NCBI GenBank assembly: GCA_010094045.1
Contig: ML986590.1
Location: 168,056-232,055, forward strand
Direction: 5' to 3'
Length of the DNA: 64,000 nt
Source: Lojkania enalia
Lineage: Eukaryota > Ascomycota > Dothideomycetes > Pleosporales
Part shown: one piece after another, positions 1 through 11,162 of the stretch
Numbering within the stretch: the first letter of the stretch is position 1
Layout of the letters: the number at the start of each line of letters is the position of its first letter
Position numbers and translations under genes: made by a program
The notes under the pieces: generated by a model
Database searches by the model: none
Seen by the model: the letters and a program-made list of their open reading frames with translations, nothing else
Told to the model about the DNA's origin: nothing

Positions 1-555
1 TGCATGCCCGGTATGATAATTCAGCGATAAAAGGTCCATTAAAAACAACGAAAAGAGCAATGAGGAGACGGATATGTCTCGTTCGAACAAGAGTACCTGA
101 GAAGGAAAGCTATTGCGCTAGATGCAGTCCATGGACTACTTTGAACAACTAACCGATCTGTGGATAAGTGGAGGGGCTGACAAGATCAGTTCAGCAGGAG
201 GCTGAAGGGAGTGGGGGCCAAATAGCGGGGTGGAGTTTTCCCTTGGTGCCCACGTTGGTCACCTCGGCGTCCAGAGCTCTATCACAGAAAACAGCCTTAT
301 TCATATTTTCACTCTCAGACACTCTTCTCTTTCTAAAAAGTGATTCTTCTCATCGGCTCCAGGTCCTTAGCAAGGGGATATCATATGTGTTTCCTAGGCA
401 GAGAACAGGGATGGCGTGACGATAGAAATTGATGAAACCACTGTTACCTTCTTTTTTAACTTACTCGGAGCAAGTCTCTAAATCCTACTATCGACTCAGA
501 GTCTATTTCTTCGAGTGAATCTGCCCATCAATAGTCATCTAGTGACAAATACACA
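1..555. other. Left-edge intergenic region
   Basis: No convincing gene is visible. One 83-codon open frame at 168-419 lacks any recognisable domain and is probably chance. The last 100 bases before position 556 are the likely promoter and leader of the DUF7580 gene. Confidence 0.5.
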
Positions 556-2392
556 ATGTCCGGATTGGAAATCGGTGGCGTTGTCTTGGGCTCCCTCCCA
601 TTCATTATCACAGCGATGGAACATTACGCCCAAGGAATAAAAACAGCGAAACGATTCTGGCGGTATAAATCTGAGATGACAATGGTCATAAGACAGTTGA
701 AAACCGAGCAAAGCATCTTCATTAACACTTTAGAAAAGCTCCTCACGGGAATTGTAAGAGTGGACCACATGTCGGACTTTATCAAAAACCCATGGGGAGA
801 GGCGTGGCATAATCCAGAAGTAGAGGCAAAGCTCAAATTAAGACTAAGAGACTCATATGATGTATACATAGAGAATATTCGAGGAATGGAGACGGCGTCG
901 AAAAACATCATGGAGAAGTTAGCCCTTGGCCCGGATGGGAAGGTACGTATTGGTTGCTCTTCCCTCACTCATCGATCTAAATAATCCAATCTAATATTTC
1001 CAATCTTGTACCCCGGCCAGTCTAAATTTGCTGCAGGCTCAATTTAGTGATACAAGTAAATTCAAGTATGAGTACAAGCGTCTAAAATTTAGTCTTAGTC
1101 GCTCAGACTACGAAGAACAACTAAGCAACCTGAAAGGCTTTAATCTTGCGCTATCCCAACTTACTACGCAATCTCTTGATCTGGAATCGACACGAGTGGG
1201 AGCTAAAGGTCGCGCTTGTCCCAATTTCAAGGCCTTTCAGGATTATGCGAGGAGTCTCTACTCTACCTTATTGTCTGGATGGAGTTGTAGATGCCAAGGA
1301 CATGCCGTGAATCTGCGATTAGAGAGTCGAAGTCAGATGTGGGAAAAGGACGACCTACTAGAACAAATGCCGTTTCGAGTGATATTTTGTTATACCTCGG
1401 ATGCGCAGCCCAATTATTGGAAGGAGGCAGAAATCCGGTATATAACGGAGAACCCAAATCGAAACTCGTCGTCGCCCCATAACCACAATGTAATCCCAAC
1501 ACCGGAAGTCAAACGACAAGTCCGATTCGAACGGCTAGACGTTCAAGTGCAGCGGAAAAATGCCGCGAGTTCAGTGGTGACAACTTCGGAGATAGTAGAA
1601 GCACAACTATCACCGCTACCTGACCCCACACCGAGCCAGATCCAGGATCTATGCAAAGCTATAGCGAAGATGCAACAACCGCAGCGAGACCTATGCCTCG
1701 GGTACCTAATTGATGAGTTGAAGAGGAAACATGGAATTTACTCACTCGAGCCGCCTATACCGGACCAACAGCAGTGGGCTGCCTATTCGTTGAAGGACGT
1801 CCTATCACATGATCCAAAGATCAAACGAAGATTAACGCAACAGGATAAACTTAGAGTGGCTGTCGATCTCGCCTCGAGTGTCTTACAACTATACAAAACC
1901 CCATGGTTGGACGAGGCACTAGAAAAGGACGACGTCTTCTTTATCCACCGTCCCGGGGCCGCACCAGCATCCATTTACGAGCATCCGTTCGTCTGCCGGA
2001 AGTTTACGACGCTCCAAAATGTTGACACAAGCCAAAGTGGGCAGAAACGATGGGCTCGATACAAAGTAATACGCAATCAGACGCTCTTCACCCTCGGCAT
2101 CCTTCTCATTGAACTCTGGTACGGCAAGCCCATCGAAGAGCTCCGGACACCCTCCGACCTTGACTGCGAGGGCACCCCAGGTGTAGAGTGGTGCACAGCT
2201 GAGCGTCTTGTTGAGACTGAAATCGAGTTTGAAGCTGGGCCAAAGTATTCTGATGCCGTGAGAAGGTGTATTCGTTGTGATTTCGATCGAAAAGACATGA
2301 GTCTCGATAACGAGAGCTTCCAGCAAGCTGTCTACGATGGAGTGGTTGCCCTGCTCGAGAAAACGCTTCAGCAGTTCATCAGCCTAGACTAG
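556..2392 (+). CDS. DUF7580-domain fungal protein (HeLo-like N-terminus, kinase-like C-terminus)
   Basis: Two exons, 556-942 and 1037-2392, joined in phase 0 across a 94-nt intron (donor gtacgt, acceptor tgctgcag), give about 580 residues. The N-terminus (MSGLEIGGVVLGSLPFIITA) is the hydrophobic helix typical of fungal proteins annotated with prion-inhibition/HeLo-like or DUF7580 regions. The C-terminal half has the family pattern, with a DKLRVAVDLASSVLQLY stretch followed by a TPWLDEAL segment and FTLGILLIELWYGKPIEEL, resembling a degenerate protein-kinase C-lobe. No intact kinase catalytic residues were recognised. Members are abundant in ascomycetes and often sit near self/non-self recognition genes; their biochemical role is unknown. 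The upstream acceptor at 1020 is rejected because it breaks the frame. Identification rests on remembered family pattern, not a search. Confidence 0.82.
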
Positions 2393-2475
2393 ACAAAGGT
2401 GTCTGTCGTCCGTTTGGTTACACACACACACAAACATACTCTGTCTCGTGTTACACGCCAAAGAACGACTCCAAA

Positions 2476-3254
2476 ATGCACTTCGTCGCCGTCCTCTACG
2501 CCATGGCCACCGGGACTACGACTTTGTTTCTTCCTAAGAAAGAAAAGAAGGAGGCCTCCGTCAACGCGGCTCTCTTTGATGAATATGTTACCTCCGGCCT
2601 TGGGACTCTCGATAATTACTGCAGCACGGTAGTCAATGCTTCTATCCAACTCCAATTTCCTCTCTCAACCTAAACGCCTATCTTGGAGTTTGATACCAGG
2701 TCGCAGGAATTCCCTTTGGACCATCTACCAATGCTCGTCGTGACAAAACCAAGTACCAGCTCAATTTACGCACATCAGTATGTCCCAAGTATGAGAATCT
2801 TTATTAAATCTTTGACAGCCCAACGGTTCAATTAAGGTAGACGATGTGGTTGAAGATTCCAATGGCACCGCCGTCCCTGCTGACAAAAATACGGTACGGG
2901 GGATACTCTCTGCGTGACTTCCAAGGTTTCTCTTCGTGTTGACCTGGCTCCACCTACATCGTTCAGGGTAAGACCGAGCGAAGTGACTAGTGAGGGTGAA
3001 TGAACCTCTTAACTCTAGTGGAATTTGACGACAAGCATTCCATCGTGCAGTCAGAGAACTGGAGCGTCCTTTTCATGATCAGTCGCCAGAAGACACCATC
3101 CCAGCACAAGATCAACGTGAGTATTACTTGCTTCCCACCAGCAGTCTCTTGAATCACGTGAGAACTAATTCAATGGCAGGCCTGGATTAATTGCGCGGTC
3201 CGGCTTGGTTCCAATAGGATTGTTATCATTCCGTTTGATCAAAGGCACCGCTAG
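2476..3254 (+). CDS. Small secreted-protein candidate, multi-exon
   Basis: The model is 2476-2628, 2700-2777, 2819-2893, a single base at 2967, 3019-3116 and 3180-3254, giving 159 residues. The N-terminus (MHFVAVLYAMATGTTTLFLP) is short and hydrophobic, consistent with a signal peptide. The mature part has only two cysteines, one near residue 49 (DNYCST) and one near the end (WINCAV), which could pair. Four of the junctions are clean phase-0 GT-AG joins. Between 2893 and 3019 the frame stays open only if a lone G at 2967 is kept between two introns (see findings). One intron (2778-2818) is just 41 nt, near the lower limit for fungi. No family recognised; an effector-like role is only a guess. 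A decayed gene is the main alternative. Confidence 0.5.
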
Positions 3255-4614
3255 ATCGATCGAAGGAGACCCATGGCCTATTCGATGATGGCGTTATCGG
3301 CATATTGATCGGTGGGTATTCTGCAATACCTTAGAGCTACTTTTAGAGATGGATGGTTCGGCTGAGCTCGGAGTTAAAGGGTCATACTATACACATCGAC
3401 ACGTGAAACTACGATTGGCATGCAGCAATAAAACACACCATGTAAAACACAAACTAGCCTTCTTTTTTAAGAGATGAAAAAATCAGACCACGTCCATTAC
3501 TTAGTAGGCCTAAGCATCGAAATAAAAAGCAATGGCACGACGGCTATTCTTCAATGCACGCATTCTAACCCCACCCGACCACCTGTAGCTCGCGCCGCAT
3601 GAATACGGCACCGCCAGAAACAATCTGGCGTCAACGCACCGCGTTTTATTTAAACATGGCGCCTAATGCGCGCACGTGGAGAACAAAGGGCCGCCGGGAA
3701 TGCTGGGTGGGCGCCATTCTTCCGCGACCGTTGACGGGCTGGGGGATGGCCAGGATACGGCGTGGGAGAGATTTTCGCGCCCGCATGAAGACGGCTTTGA
3801 GTCGAATGATGTGGGAATGGCACATCTGGCCCTTATCAGAGCTTCCCAAGGCATGCAGCCCTACCTGCTGTACATATATCGAGATGGAGCGGGGAAGGTG
3901 ATTGGAGGCCCGGACAGCGTATGTATGAGGGCGGTCAGGCGCAAAAGGGGGATGACGGGCTCAGGGTTCAGTCTAGGCGGCTTGGCGGCTGGGCGGCTGG
4001 GCGGCTGCACGCGCCGGCGGATACATCCAAAGGTTCCAAGGCCAGCAATGCCCCAGATGCTACATATAGTCGTCGCCCGACACCAGCCTCATGTGTACCT
4101 GAAGCCGTTCCAGGGGGCGCGCCCGCCACTACTGTGCTCTCGCTACCATCCATTGTCCCTTTACTGTCCTGTCCCTTTCTTTGTGCGGCGCCGCTGAGAC
4201 GGACGCCCTTTCTGTGCGAGACATTCCCCCCCAGCGCAGGAGACACGCCCCTCGGTCGCAGGTATCTAGGTACCGGCCAGTCGAGGAGCAACCTGCTTCA
4301 CCACCTTCCGCCCTCCTACCCTCCGGGCAGCATCTTTGCGCAATCTCGTGCGCCAACGGTCGCCTCCTTTCTACGCGGGTGCATCCTACAAAACATTACA
4401 GGCATTGCCGGCCATTCATTGCAGCCCGTTCTGGATACCCGGAGGCTGAAACGCGGGCAAGGTCCTTCCTACGTCCCACAGGCACAAGCACAGGCACAGA
4501 CACAACTAACTCCAGCATCCTCCTCACCTCCCTAGCTTCCAGCTACTCGACCCCGTACAACGTCGCCCGAAGCTAGAATATGTATCCTTCCAGTCGCCCG
4601 TTTACTGCTTCATC
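3255..4614 (+). other. Intergenic region with long GC-rich leader
   Basis: From about 3,600 the sequence becomes GC-rich and stays open in several frames at once (100-204 codons), the signature of base composition rather than coding. None of the frames carries a recognisable domain. It most likely holds the promoter and a long 5' leader, possibly with upstream ORFs, of the Ser/Pro-rich gene at 4615. A separately expressed small gene cannot be excluded. Confidence 0.45.
3976..4007 (+). repeat. Tandem 8-mer repeat, four copies
   Basis: Four head-to-tail copies of GGCGGCTK (one GGCGGCTT then three GGCGGCTG) fill 32 bases in the GC-rich leader. Confidence 0.9.
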
Positions 4615-5718
4615 ATGACCGCCGAAGAGCTTTCCTCGTCCCCTCCGCCCTCCGCCCTAGCGGACCCGCATGCCGACCTTCTTGTCCAGCGGCTGCGGGC
4701 TATGACCACATCGAGTACCGCCTCTGAAGAAAGCTCGACCACGAGCGAGCTGAACGGCCTCGACCGCCAGCTGAGCAATTCCTCAGAAGAGGGCAGCGTC
4801 CACCAGCGCCCCTCGACACCACGCTCCCAGACGGAGCCTTCGCCAGATCTGCTCCCAACTCACCACCCACGACCACGGAATCGCTCCCCTTACTCGCGCT
4901 CTCACCTTCGCTCGCACAGCGGCTCCACCTCTCTTAGTGCCCCGCCAATGACCCGAGCACACTCGCTGCCAACCGTCATCAACCCGAGCGGTCACCTCGC
5001 CCTCTCTCCTTCCCCAGTGCCCCTGGCTCGGCCGTCCTCGCCGCTTCGGTCTCCAAAGCGTACGCGGAGCCCCTTCCGGACAGCTGAAGATTCATATGTG
5101 CATTCTGGCGCTCCCAGTGTGTGTGACATTTCCGAGGACGCTGAGTTGGAGTTGACACCGAAACCCGGGGTCGCACTTTACCATTCGGGGTCAATGCCGT
5201 CTTCGCCCCTAGCTACTCTATATAGCACTGCAAATGCACCTAGAACAGGCCGGCGGCGGCCCGCTTCACCCCTATATCAAGTCTCCGTCCCATTCGGCAC
5301 TCCAACTAGCGCCCCTGCAGTCAGTACCCCCACCTCCGTACACTCCTCCCCGTCTCTCTCAGCATCCAAATTCAATGAGCCTTTCCCATATTATCCGTCC
5401 TCACTCAACTCTTCCTCTGTCCCGTCAACACCAACCTCGATCCGCTCACGCAGCCCTTCGATCTCCTCTCTTGAGACCATACCGGATACTCCAGATGCTG
5501 AGGCCGAAGCAATCGAGGCTGACCGCCTTGCTAGGCTAAAGGCTGCTGTGGAACCGGAGCAGGATGGAGGAGAAGGTCCGAGGAGATCCAGCTTGGATGT
5601 GCCAGGGGGTAGCGGACGCACCCTAGGGTTCGGCAAACGAGACTCTAGGAAAAGGTGGAGTGTCTGTGGGGCAGAAAGGCGCGGCGATTTGGATTTAGAG
5701 ACAATATGGGAAGATTGA
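4615..5718 (+). CDS. Ser/Pro-rich intrinsically disordered protein
   Basis: A single uninterrupted frame of 367 codons opens with MTAEELSSSPPPSALADP. About 300 residues are Ser/Pro/Thr/Arg-rich and low-complexity, with many SP, TP and RSxS motifs that could be phosphorylated. The C-terminus changes character, with an acidic/leucine helix around residues 295-310 (DAEAEAIEADRLARLKAAVE) and a conserved-looking tail ending DLDLETIWED. Such tails recur in uncharacterised ascomycete disordered proteins. No enzymatic domain, signal peptide or membrane segment is visible. Consistent codon usage and the sharply different sequence of the tail argue that this is a real gene. Confidence 0.7.
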   Translation: MTAEELSSSPPPSALADPHADLLVQRLRAMTTSSTASEESSTTSELNGLDRQLSNSSEEGSVHQRPSTPRSQTEPSPDLLPTHHPRPRNRSPYSRSHLRSHSGSTSLSAPPMTRAHSLPTVINPSGHLALSPSPVPLARPSSPLRSPKRTRSPFRTAEDSYVHSGAPSVCDISEDAELELTPKPGVALYHSGSMPSSPLATLYSTANAPRTGRRRPASPLYQVSVPFGTPTSAPAVSTPTSVHSSPSLSASKFNEPFPYYPSSLNSSSVPSTPTSIRSRSPSISSLETIPDTPDAEAEAIEADRLARLKAAVEPEQDGGEGPRRSSLDVPGGSGRTLGFGKRDSRKRWSVCGAERRGDLDLETIWED

Positions 5719-6496
5719 GCAATTAGGCTTATAGGCACAGATTGGAAAGGGAGGAGATAGCGGATGTTTCTAAGCACTAACAGACAGCACTACCTATCTG
5801 TCTATGCTGCATCAACAGACCTCTGAGTCTACCGGCATTTTTCGGCGTTAATGGGCGGGCAGGCGGGCATGCATCTTGTTCACACTGAGCGCATTGATCA
5901 TGGGCAACGAACAAGCGAGTTTTGTTAGGACCTTTCTCTCCAGCAGATTTACGCGCGGTCAGCACTTGTATACGACGATGAATCACATGAGCATGATACC
6001 CTCCTGAAATAAGGAGCATTTGGGTTTTGGGATGGACGGACACCATGAATGTGGAAAGCAAGGCACAGGGTAGTTGAGGACTAGCTAGCCTTCTTTTAAA
6101 AAATTAAAACATTCAACAGTGCCTTAATTTGTTTTTGTTTGCAGAGTGGGTAGAAATATTTTAGGGGGATGTACGGACAAAGCAAGTGCAGTTGTCGTAT
6201 AATTCCGTCCCTTGCATCTGTGTTGGTACTGATTCGCCGACTGTTCGAATTTCCAGTCTAGGTAAGCCTGACATGACGTCTTCCCTCTGCACGCCCCACT
6301 ATACAACCTTCTCCACCCAATCAGCCGTTTTAACTCTTGAGCAAAACTTCCTCAACAGCATCACCTGTTTACGTGAGAATAACAAAACATTAAATATATA
6401 TACATATACTGGCATCCTCCTCAATTCCCCTCACCCTCCATCTCTCCTTTATCTCCGCCTAACCCTCTCCCCCGGTACCAAGCCAATCCATCCGAA
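5719..6496. other. Intergenic region
   Basis: No gene recognised. A TATA-like tract (taaatatatatacatata, about 6392-6409) and a pyrimidine-rich stretch lie just before the ATG at 6497 and probably form the oxidoreductase promoter. Confidence 0.5.
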
Positions 6497-7510
6497 ATGC
6501 TAACCTTCGGCATCATCGGCACAAACTGGATAACCCACTCCTTTGTCTCCTCCGCGCAGGCAACGAGCAAATGGCGTCTCGCAGCTGTATACTCACGCCG
6601 CGCCTCAACCGCTCAGGACTTCGCTTCAAAATACGACCAACAAGTAACATGCTACACTTCACTATCGGACCTTGCAGCCAGTGAAGAGGTGTCTACCGTC
6701 TACATCGCCTCGCCCAACTCCCTACACCACGCACACGCAGAGACCATGCTACGTGCAGGCAAACACGTGATACTCGAGAAGCCCGCAACATGCACAACCC
6801 AACAACTCGACACGCTATTTGCAATAGCGAGGGAGAGGGGTGTCGTGCTGCTAGAAGCGTTCCGCCACCTACATGAAGCCAACTTCAAAGTCCTCAAAAA
6901 TAACCTCGATAAACTGGGCCCGCTGTGTGGCGCAACACTCAACTACGCACAGTACTCCTCACGCTATGATGCTGTGCTCCGCGGCGAAGTGCCCAACATC
7001 TTCAACCTAGACTTCGGGGGCGGGGCGCTGGTGGATCTAGGCGTGTACGTCGTTGCGGCGGCAATTGAACTCTTCGGGCAGCCGAGGGATGTCAAATATT
7101 ACCCGGTCATTGTACAGACTGGCGCGGATGGGGGTGGGGTGCTCGTGATGCAGTATGAAGGGTTTGCAGTGAGCGGGACGGCAAGTAAGATTTTTGAGGG
7201 GACCGCGCCGTGTGAGGTGTATGGGCAGCGGGGTACGTTGGTGGTAGATGGGGTTACGGATATTGGGTCTGTGGTCTACTTAGATCCGAAGAGGAAGGGG
7301 GAGAGAATGGAACTCGCGAGGAAGAAGGAAGATCAGAATTTGAAAGAGGAAGCCGCGGAATTTGTGAGGATTATTGAGGAGAGAGATTGGGAGGCGGTGA
7401 AGAGGTGGGAGGAGGTTAGTAGGGGTGTGGTGCGGGTTACGGAAAAGATGAGGAGGGATAATGGGTTGTTGTTTCCGGTGGAGAGGGAATGTGGGGAAGG
7501 AGGAGCATAG
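6497..7510 (+). CDS. Gfo/Idh/MocA-family NAD(P)-dependent oxidoreductase
   Basis: An intronless 337-residue protein. The N-terminal Rossmann fold starts at residue 3 (FGIIGTNWIT). The family EKPATCT motif, whose lysine is catalytic in relatives, is near residue 95, and the GGGALVDLGVYVVAAAIELFG substrate-side motif is near residue 175. The C-terminal half is the usual alpha/beta dimerisation domain. Size and motifs match the dimeric dihydrodiol dehydrogenase / D-xylose dehydrogenase branch, which oxidises sugars or diols with NAD(P). The exact substrate cannot be read from sequence. No signal peptide, so cytosolic. Confidence 0.88.
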   Translation: MLTFGIIGTNWITHSFVSSAQATSKWRLAAVYSRRASTAQDFASKYDQQVTCYTSLSDLAASEEVSTVYIASPNSLHHAHAETMLRAGKHVILEKPATCTTQQLDTLFAIARERGVVLLEAFRHLHEANFKVLKNNLDKLGPLCGATLNYAQYSSRYDAVLRGEVPNIFNLDFGGGALVDLGVYVVAAAIELFGQPRDVKYYPVIVQTGADGGGVLVMQYEGFAVSGTASKIFEGTAPCEVYGQRGTLVVDGVTDIGSVVYLDPKRKGERMELARKKEDQNLKEEAAEFVRIIEERDWEAVKRWEEVSRGVVRVTEKMRRDNGLLFPVERECGEGGA

Positions 7511-8155
7511 GGGGAAGGTGAGTGTGGGGTTATTGGGGAGAATTGATGGTAAGGCGTTTTTGGATGTTAGGGATGGTGTGCGTGGTTTTGCGGATTGGCA
7601 TATTTGTCGAGAGTTCTAGATGGAATGAAATACATGAAAGACACGAATGTAACAAAATTGATATAACATCAATACCGAAATGTAAAAATACTAGCATGCA
7701 ATACCAACATCCATCCAACAACTGTACCTAAACCACCACATCATCACACACCACCCTCCAAAAACCAACACAAGATCCCCCCAAACTACTTGAGCTCCCT
7801 AACATGCTTCCTCCCCTTGCCCCTTACCCCTACCGTAACACTTAATCACATCAAGCAGCTGGACGCCGGACTAACCTCCTCATACCCCACCCAATTCCCC
7901 AAATACGTCGGCTGGGCGCCGTCATCTAGTTCACGGTCTAGGTGTAGGTAGGGCAGAGCGTTTTCGCTAGCACCGAGGTGGTGGGGTTGAACATTTGGCG
8001 GTAATAGTTGTTGGGGTGGCAGAAGGGGAGACAGAGGTGTTACAGGCGGAGGGCTGTGTTGTGAGGGCTTAGGATGCGATGGACTATTTGCTAGCATAAG
8101 ACCGCGCAGCAGACGAAGAAGTAGCACCAGACAATGTGATGGGCGCTGACCCGTA
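7511..8155. other. Intergenic region
   Basis: Holds the 3' end of the oxidoreductase gene and the region beyond the DUF1996-WSC pseudogene. Short frames on both strands have no recognisable domain. Confidence 0.45.
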
Positions 8156-9164
8156 CTAAGCACCCCGGCACGTCTGGCCGCATTTATGGTAGATTCTCGA
8201 CGCTCCTGTGTTATCGCACAACTGCTTATTATCGCCCGCGCACATCATGGCGCATGATACCATGATGCTGTCCGTGGGTGCGGTATCAGATTTTAGGGAA
8301 TCGTCGCAGAAGCACTCGCGCCTGAATTCTAGCATGGTATACGAGAAGTCATCCGTCGAGTAGAAGTCGATACACTTCTCAAGTCGTATCATTGCTAGTC
8401 GTCGATTTGCCCGTAAAAGTGCAGTCGCCGATGTCATCCTTACCGCAGCCCGTGTACTCCCATCTATTAATTGTGGCCAGGTCGACACAGTTCGCCCTTT
8501 GCGGTTTGATGGGGATAGCAGGGTAGTTGGCAGCAGGCTGAGCGGGATCAGGCCTGCTTGTGATGAGATCGCAGCTTCTCCGACAAGCCATCGACTTCCT
8601 CCTAGATCACTGTCGAGATCTTGCACGCGTTGCATTCAGCGGGCGTGAACATTATCACGAAGCCCCATTCCTCGACAGGGCCCGGGTTCGCAGTGCACGT
8701 GTCGACAGCTTCATGCGGGACGTCGATATCCCAGCTATTCACGAAGTCACCATGTAGACCATAGCTTGTAAAGTCCCCGTTTCCGAAAACGAAGGGGTAG
8801 CTCGAGCCATACCACTAGTATCTTGGGAGGTCACCGACGACCGGTACCGGGAGGAATAACTCATTCTGAGCTTAGAAGTAGAGTCGCGGCATTCCATAGG
8901 TGCTAGAAAAAATAGTAGAATGGCGGAGAGAAAAACTGACTAGCAAGAGCACCTGACCGCCCTCGCCTACTCGAATGTCATAAACGGACCAAATCCAGAG
9001 CCATAAGAAATATTGTGTACGTGACCAGAAACAGATCCTAGGTTCACAATAAGATCCAATTGTTCCCTAACGAGACGACAGGGGCACGACATGCGGAAAA
9101 AGACCGAAGCTGGAGCGATGGAGCTAGCCAGACTCAACACGAAGACAACGCTATCGATGATCAT
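8156..9164 (-). pseudogene. DUF1996-WSC secreted protein, decayed
   Basis: Read on the minus strand, the region keeps the order of a DUF1996 + WSC wall-associated protein. It starts with a signal peptide (MIIDSVVFVLSLASSIAPAS), followed by FRMSCPCRLVREQLDLIVNL and VSGHVHNI (the usual N-terminal DUF1996 block), then NELFLPVPVVGDLPRY, SSYPFVFGNGDF and GLHGDFVNSWDIDVP. The WSC part follows with WEYTGCG, LEFRRECFCDDSL and CAMMCAGDNKQLC. An apparent intron (ending ttttctag, about 8900) is still in place. At least three stop codons interrupt conserved blocks (after MTFE, PRLYF and PRY), and the WSC domain changes frame near 8385-8400. Intact relatives are secreted, N-terminally processed, carbohydrate-binding proteins. 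This copy is very likely non-functional. Confidence 0.75.
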
Positions 9165-11162
9165 GTTAAAGGCAGACCCAAATTAATTCTAGGATGTATA
9201 GTTGACAATGCCGCAAATTTATAGGGCATATATATACACGAATGTATCTCAAAGAAATATTGTGGTGACGTGATAAAAAGAGCGTGAGGAGCGGATTTCG
9301 AGCCTAGAAACGAAAGACAAGAAAGAAAACGAGTATGAATGTTACTTAGCCATCAACAAACCGAAGTACTTACAAGATGGCGAGAGCATGTAGATGGCTT
9401 GTACTTCTGTATAGTGCGAGATGGCGATTGTAAGCCGTGTTCTAAAAGCTACCATCAACTTTCCTCTAGGCTTCGTTAACGCTAGCATGATGTAGACGCA
9501 GCCTACTGCCTTTAGTGTGACTCTTTGCAAGATTTGTTGCGGGCTGACGGGCTCCTCATAATTCTGTGTACGGCGTAGTGACTCGGGATACACAAGCGGT
9601 GTTTATACGCCATGTACTTGCAGACCATGCTCATGATATATTAGGATACAAATCCCCAAGTAGCTTGCATCTGGGAACAAGTGCTCGAGGTACGCTGCAG
9701 TCCATTTGAATTCCAGACTATGTTTGCAGGCTCTGCTAGGCTGGGGGTATATTGGAAGGCAAATCGAATACTTAGATGGACTCCCGTCAGGTAGTTGCCT
9801 CAGCAGTAAGCCAATAATCCAGCCAATTACCAGATCCTGAGAAAGCGGCTGATGAGCGATACCCTAGATGCGTGCCACCTTGGTGGTGGACCGTCGGAGT
9901 TTACGTACCATAAGCGTGGGCAGAGAGCTAGCCGATATCCCCAACTCAGAGAAAGAAAACACATGATTGGCTCTAGGTTCTCATCCTGAGCAAGCTTTCG
10001 ACAGGGCCGACCATTAGGAGCGCCTCGTTTGGTTTTCGATGGGTTCAAATACAGACTGAAGGGTTGGAGCATTCGTCCATCTCGAAATTCGGGACTTCCA
10101 GTAATAAAACGGTGTGCACCCTAGTTAACTTCACTCTCTACTAATCCATCAAACTTAATTACTCGTTCTAGGAATTATTCATATTTCATCCCCTGGTTTT
10201 CTAAGCATATTTCGAACTTGCTAGGAAATAGTCCCAAGAAAGGAGATGAGACTTAAGGTAGCACAACTTGGGTAGATCAGTCATGCAGCACCAAGACAGC
10301 TCTAGAACTACCATCTTTACCAAGGATTCTAATGATACTAAGAGCCATGCCGGGAAAGTAAGATTATATTTAAGAAGTGTTAACCTAGTGAAGACGAGCA
10401 GCGTTGTCGAAGCCGCCATATAGCTACATTGATTTCAACAAATCCAAGACACAGGAACATATTGTACAACCTCCTAAATTTTCCGATACGCTACTGCGCG
10501 GGACAACATTCACTTTGAATAATACTATTCCGTTTTTGTGGAATTGACGCAATTCTCGTAGAACTACGCTCTGCTAAATGGGTTACATGCTAGCGATAAA
10601 TCAATACTAGTGATTCAACATTCACCCTATTTCTACTTCAAGACATCGCTTATTGTTTTGCAGGGGTAGGCTTGGATTGTTGGAGCTGGCGGGGACTAAT
10701 TGCGATAGCGTTGTAGACTATACCGCTACAAAAAGTAGGAATAGTATATAAATGAGAGATATAAGCGCGAATTGGATCCTTCAAAAATACAAGGGTATAA
10801 GCTCGCATTTCTGTGATTGCTGACTGAATACCAAAGCGTAAACAAATAGTCCAATACACGGTGATACTTCCTGACTGATTGAAAGGATGAATTTCACTTT
10901 CAAATGGTATAAGCGGTGGTGCGGGTACCAAATAACCTCACAAAATGCCATCCTAGTTGAATGGATTTAGTCACGATGCATCCACACATAAGGCCACCAG
11001 CTGCTTCAAAGCTATTCGGGATTCTACTCTACCATCACACCCTTTGAAGTATATTCCACCTCCCAGATCCCACATAAGATTTTCTCCTTCCCATATATCA
11101 CCGGATCATTATTATTCCCGCATACTATGTCTCCCACCATATTTCCAGTATCTAGGAAGTGC
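9165..11162. other. AT-rich intergenic region with unrecognised relics
   Basis: Only short, stop-broken frames are present. A minus-strand frame at 10650-10931 has membrane-like stretches but no family I recognise. The last part is the 3' flank of SNU13. Confidence 0.4.

Noticed and set aside
3599..4576. Open frames of 100-204 codons in three registers
   Set aside because: Simultaneous openness reflects high GC; no domain, no codon-level sign of selection.
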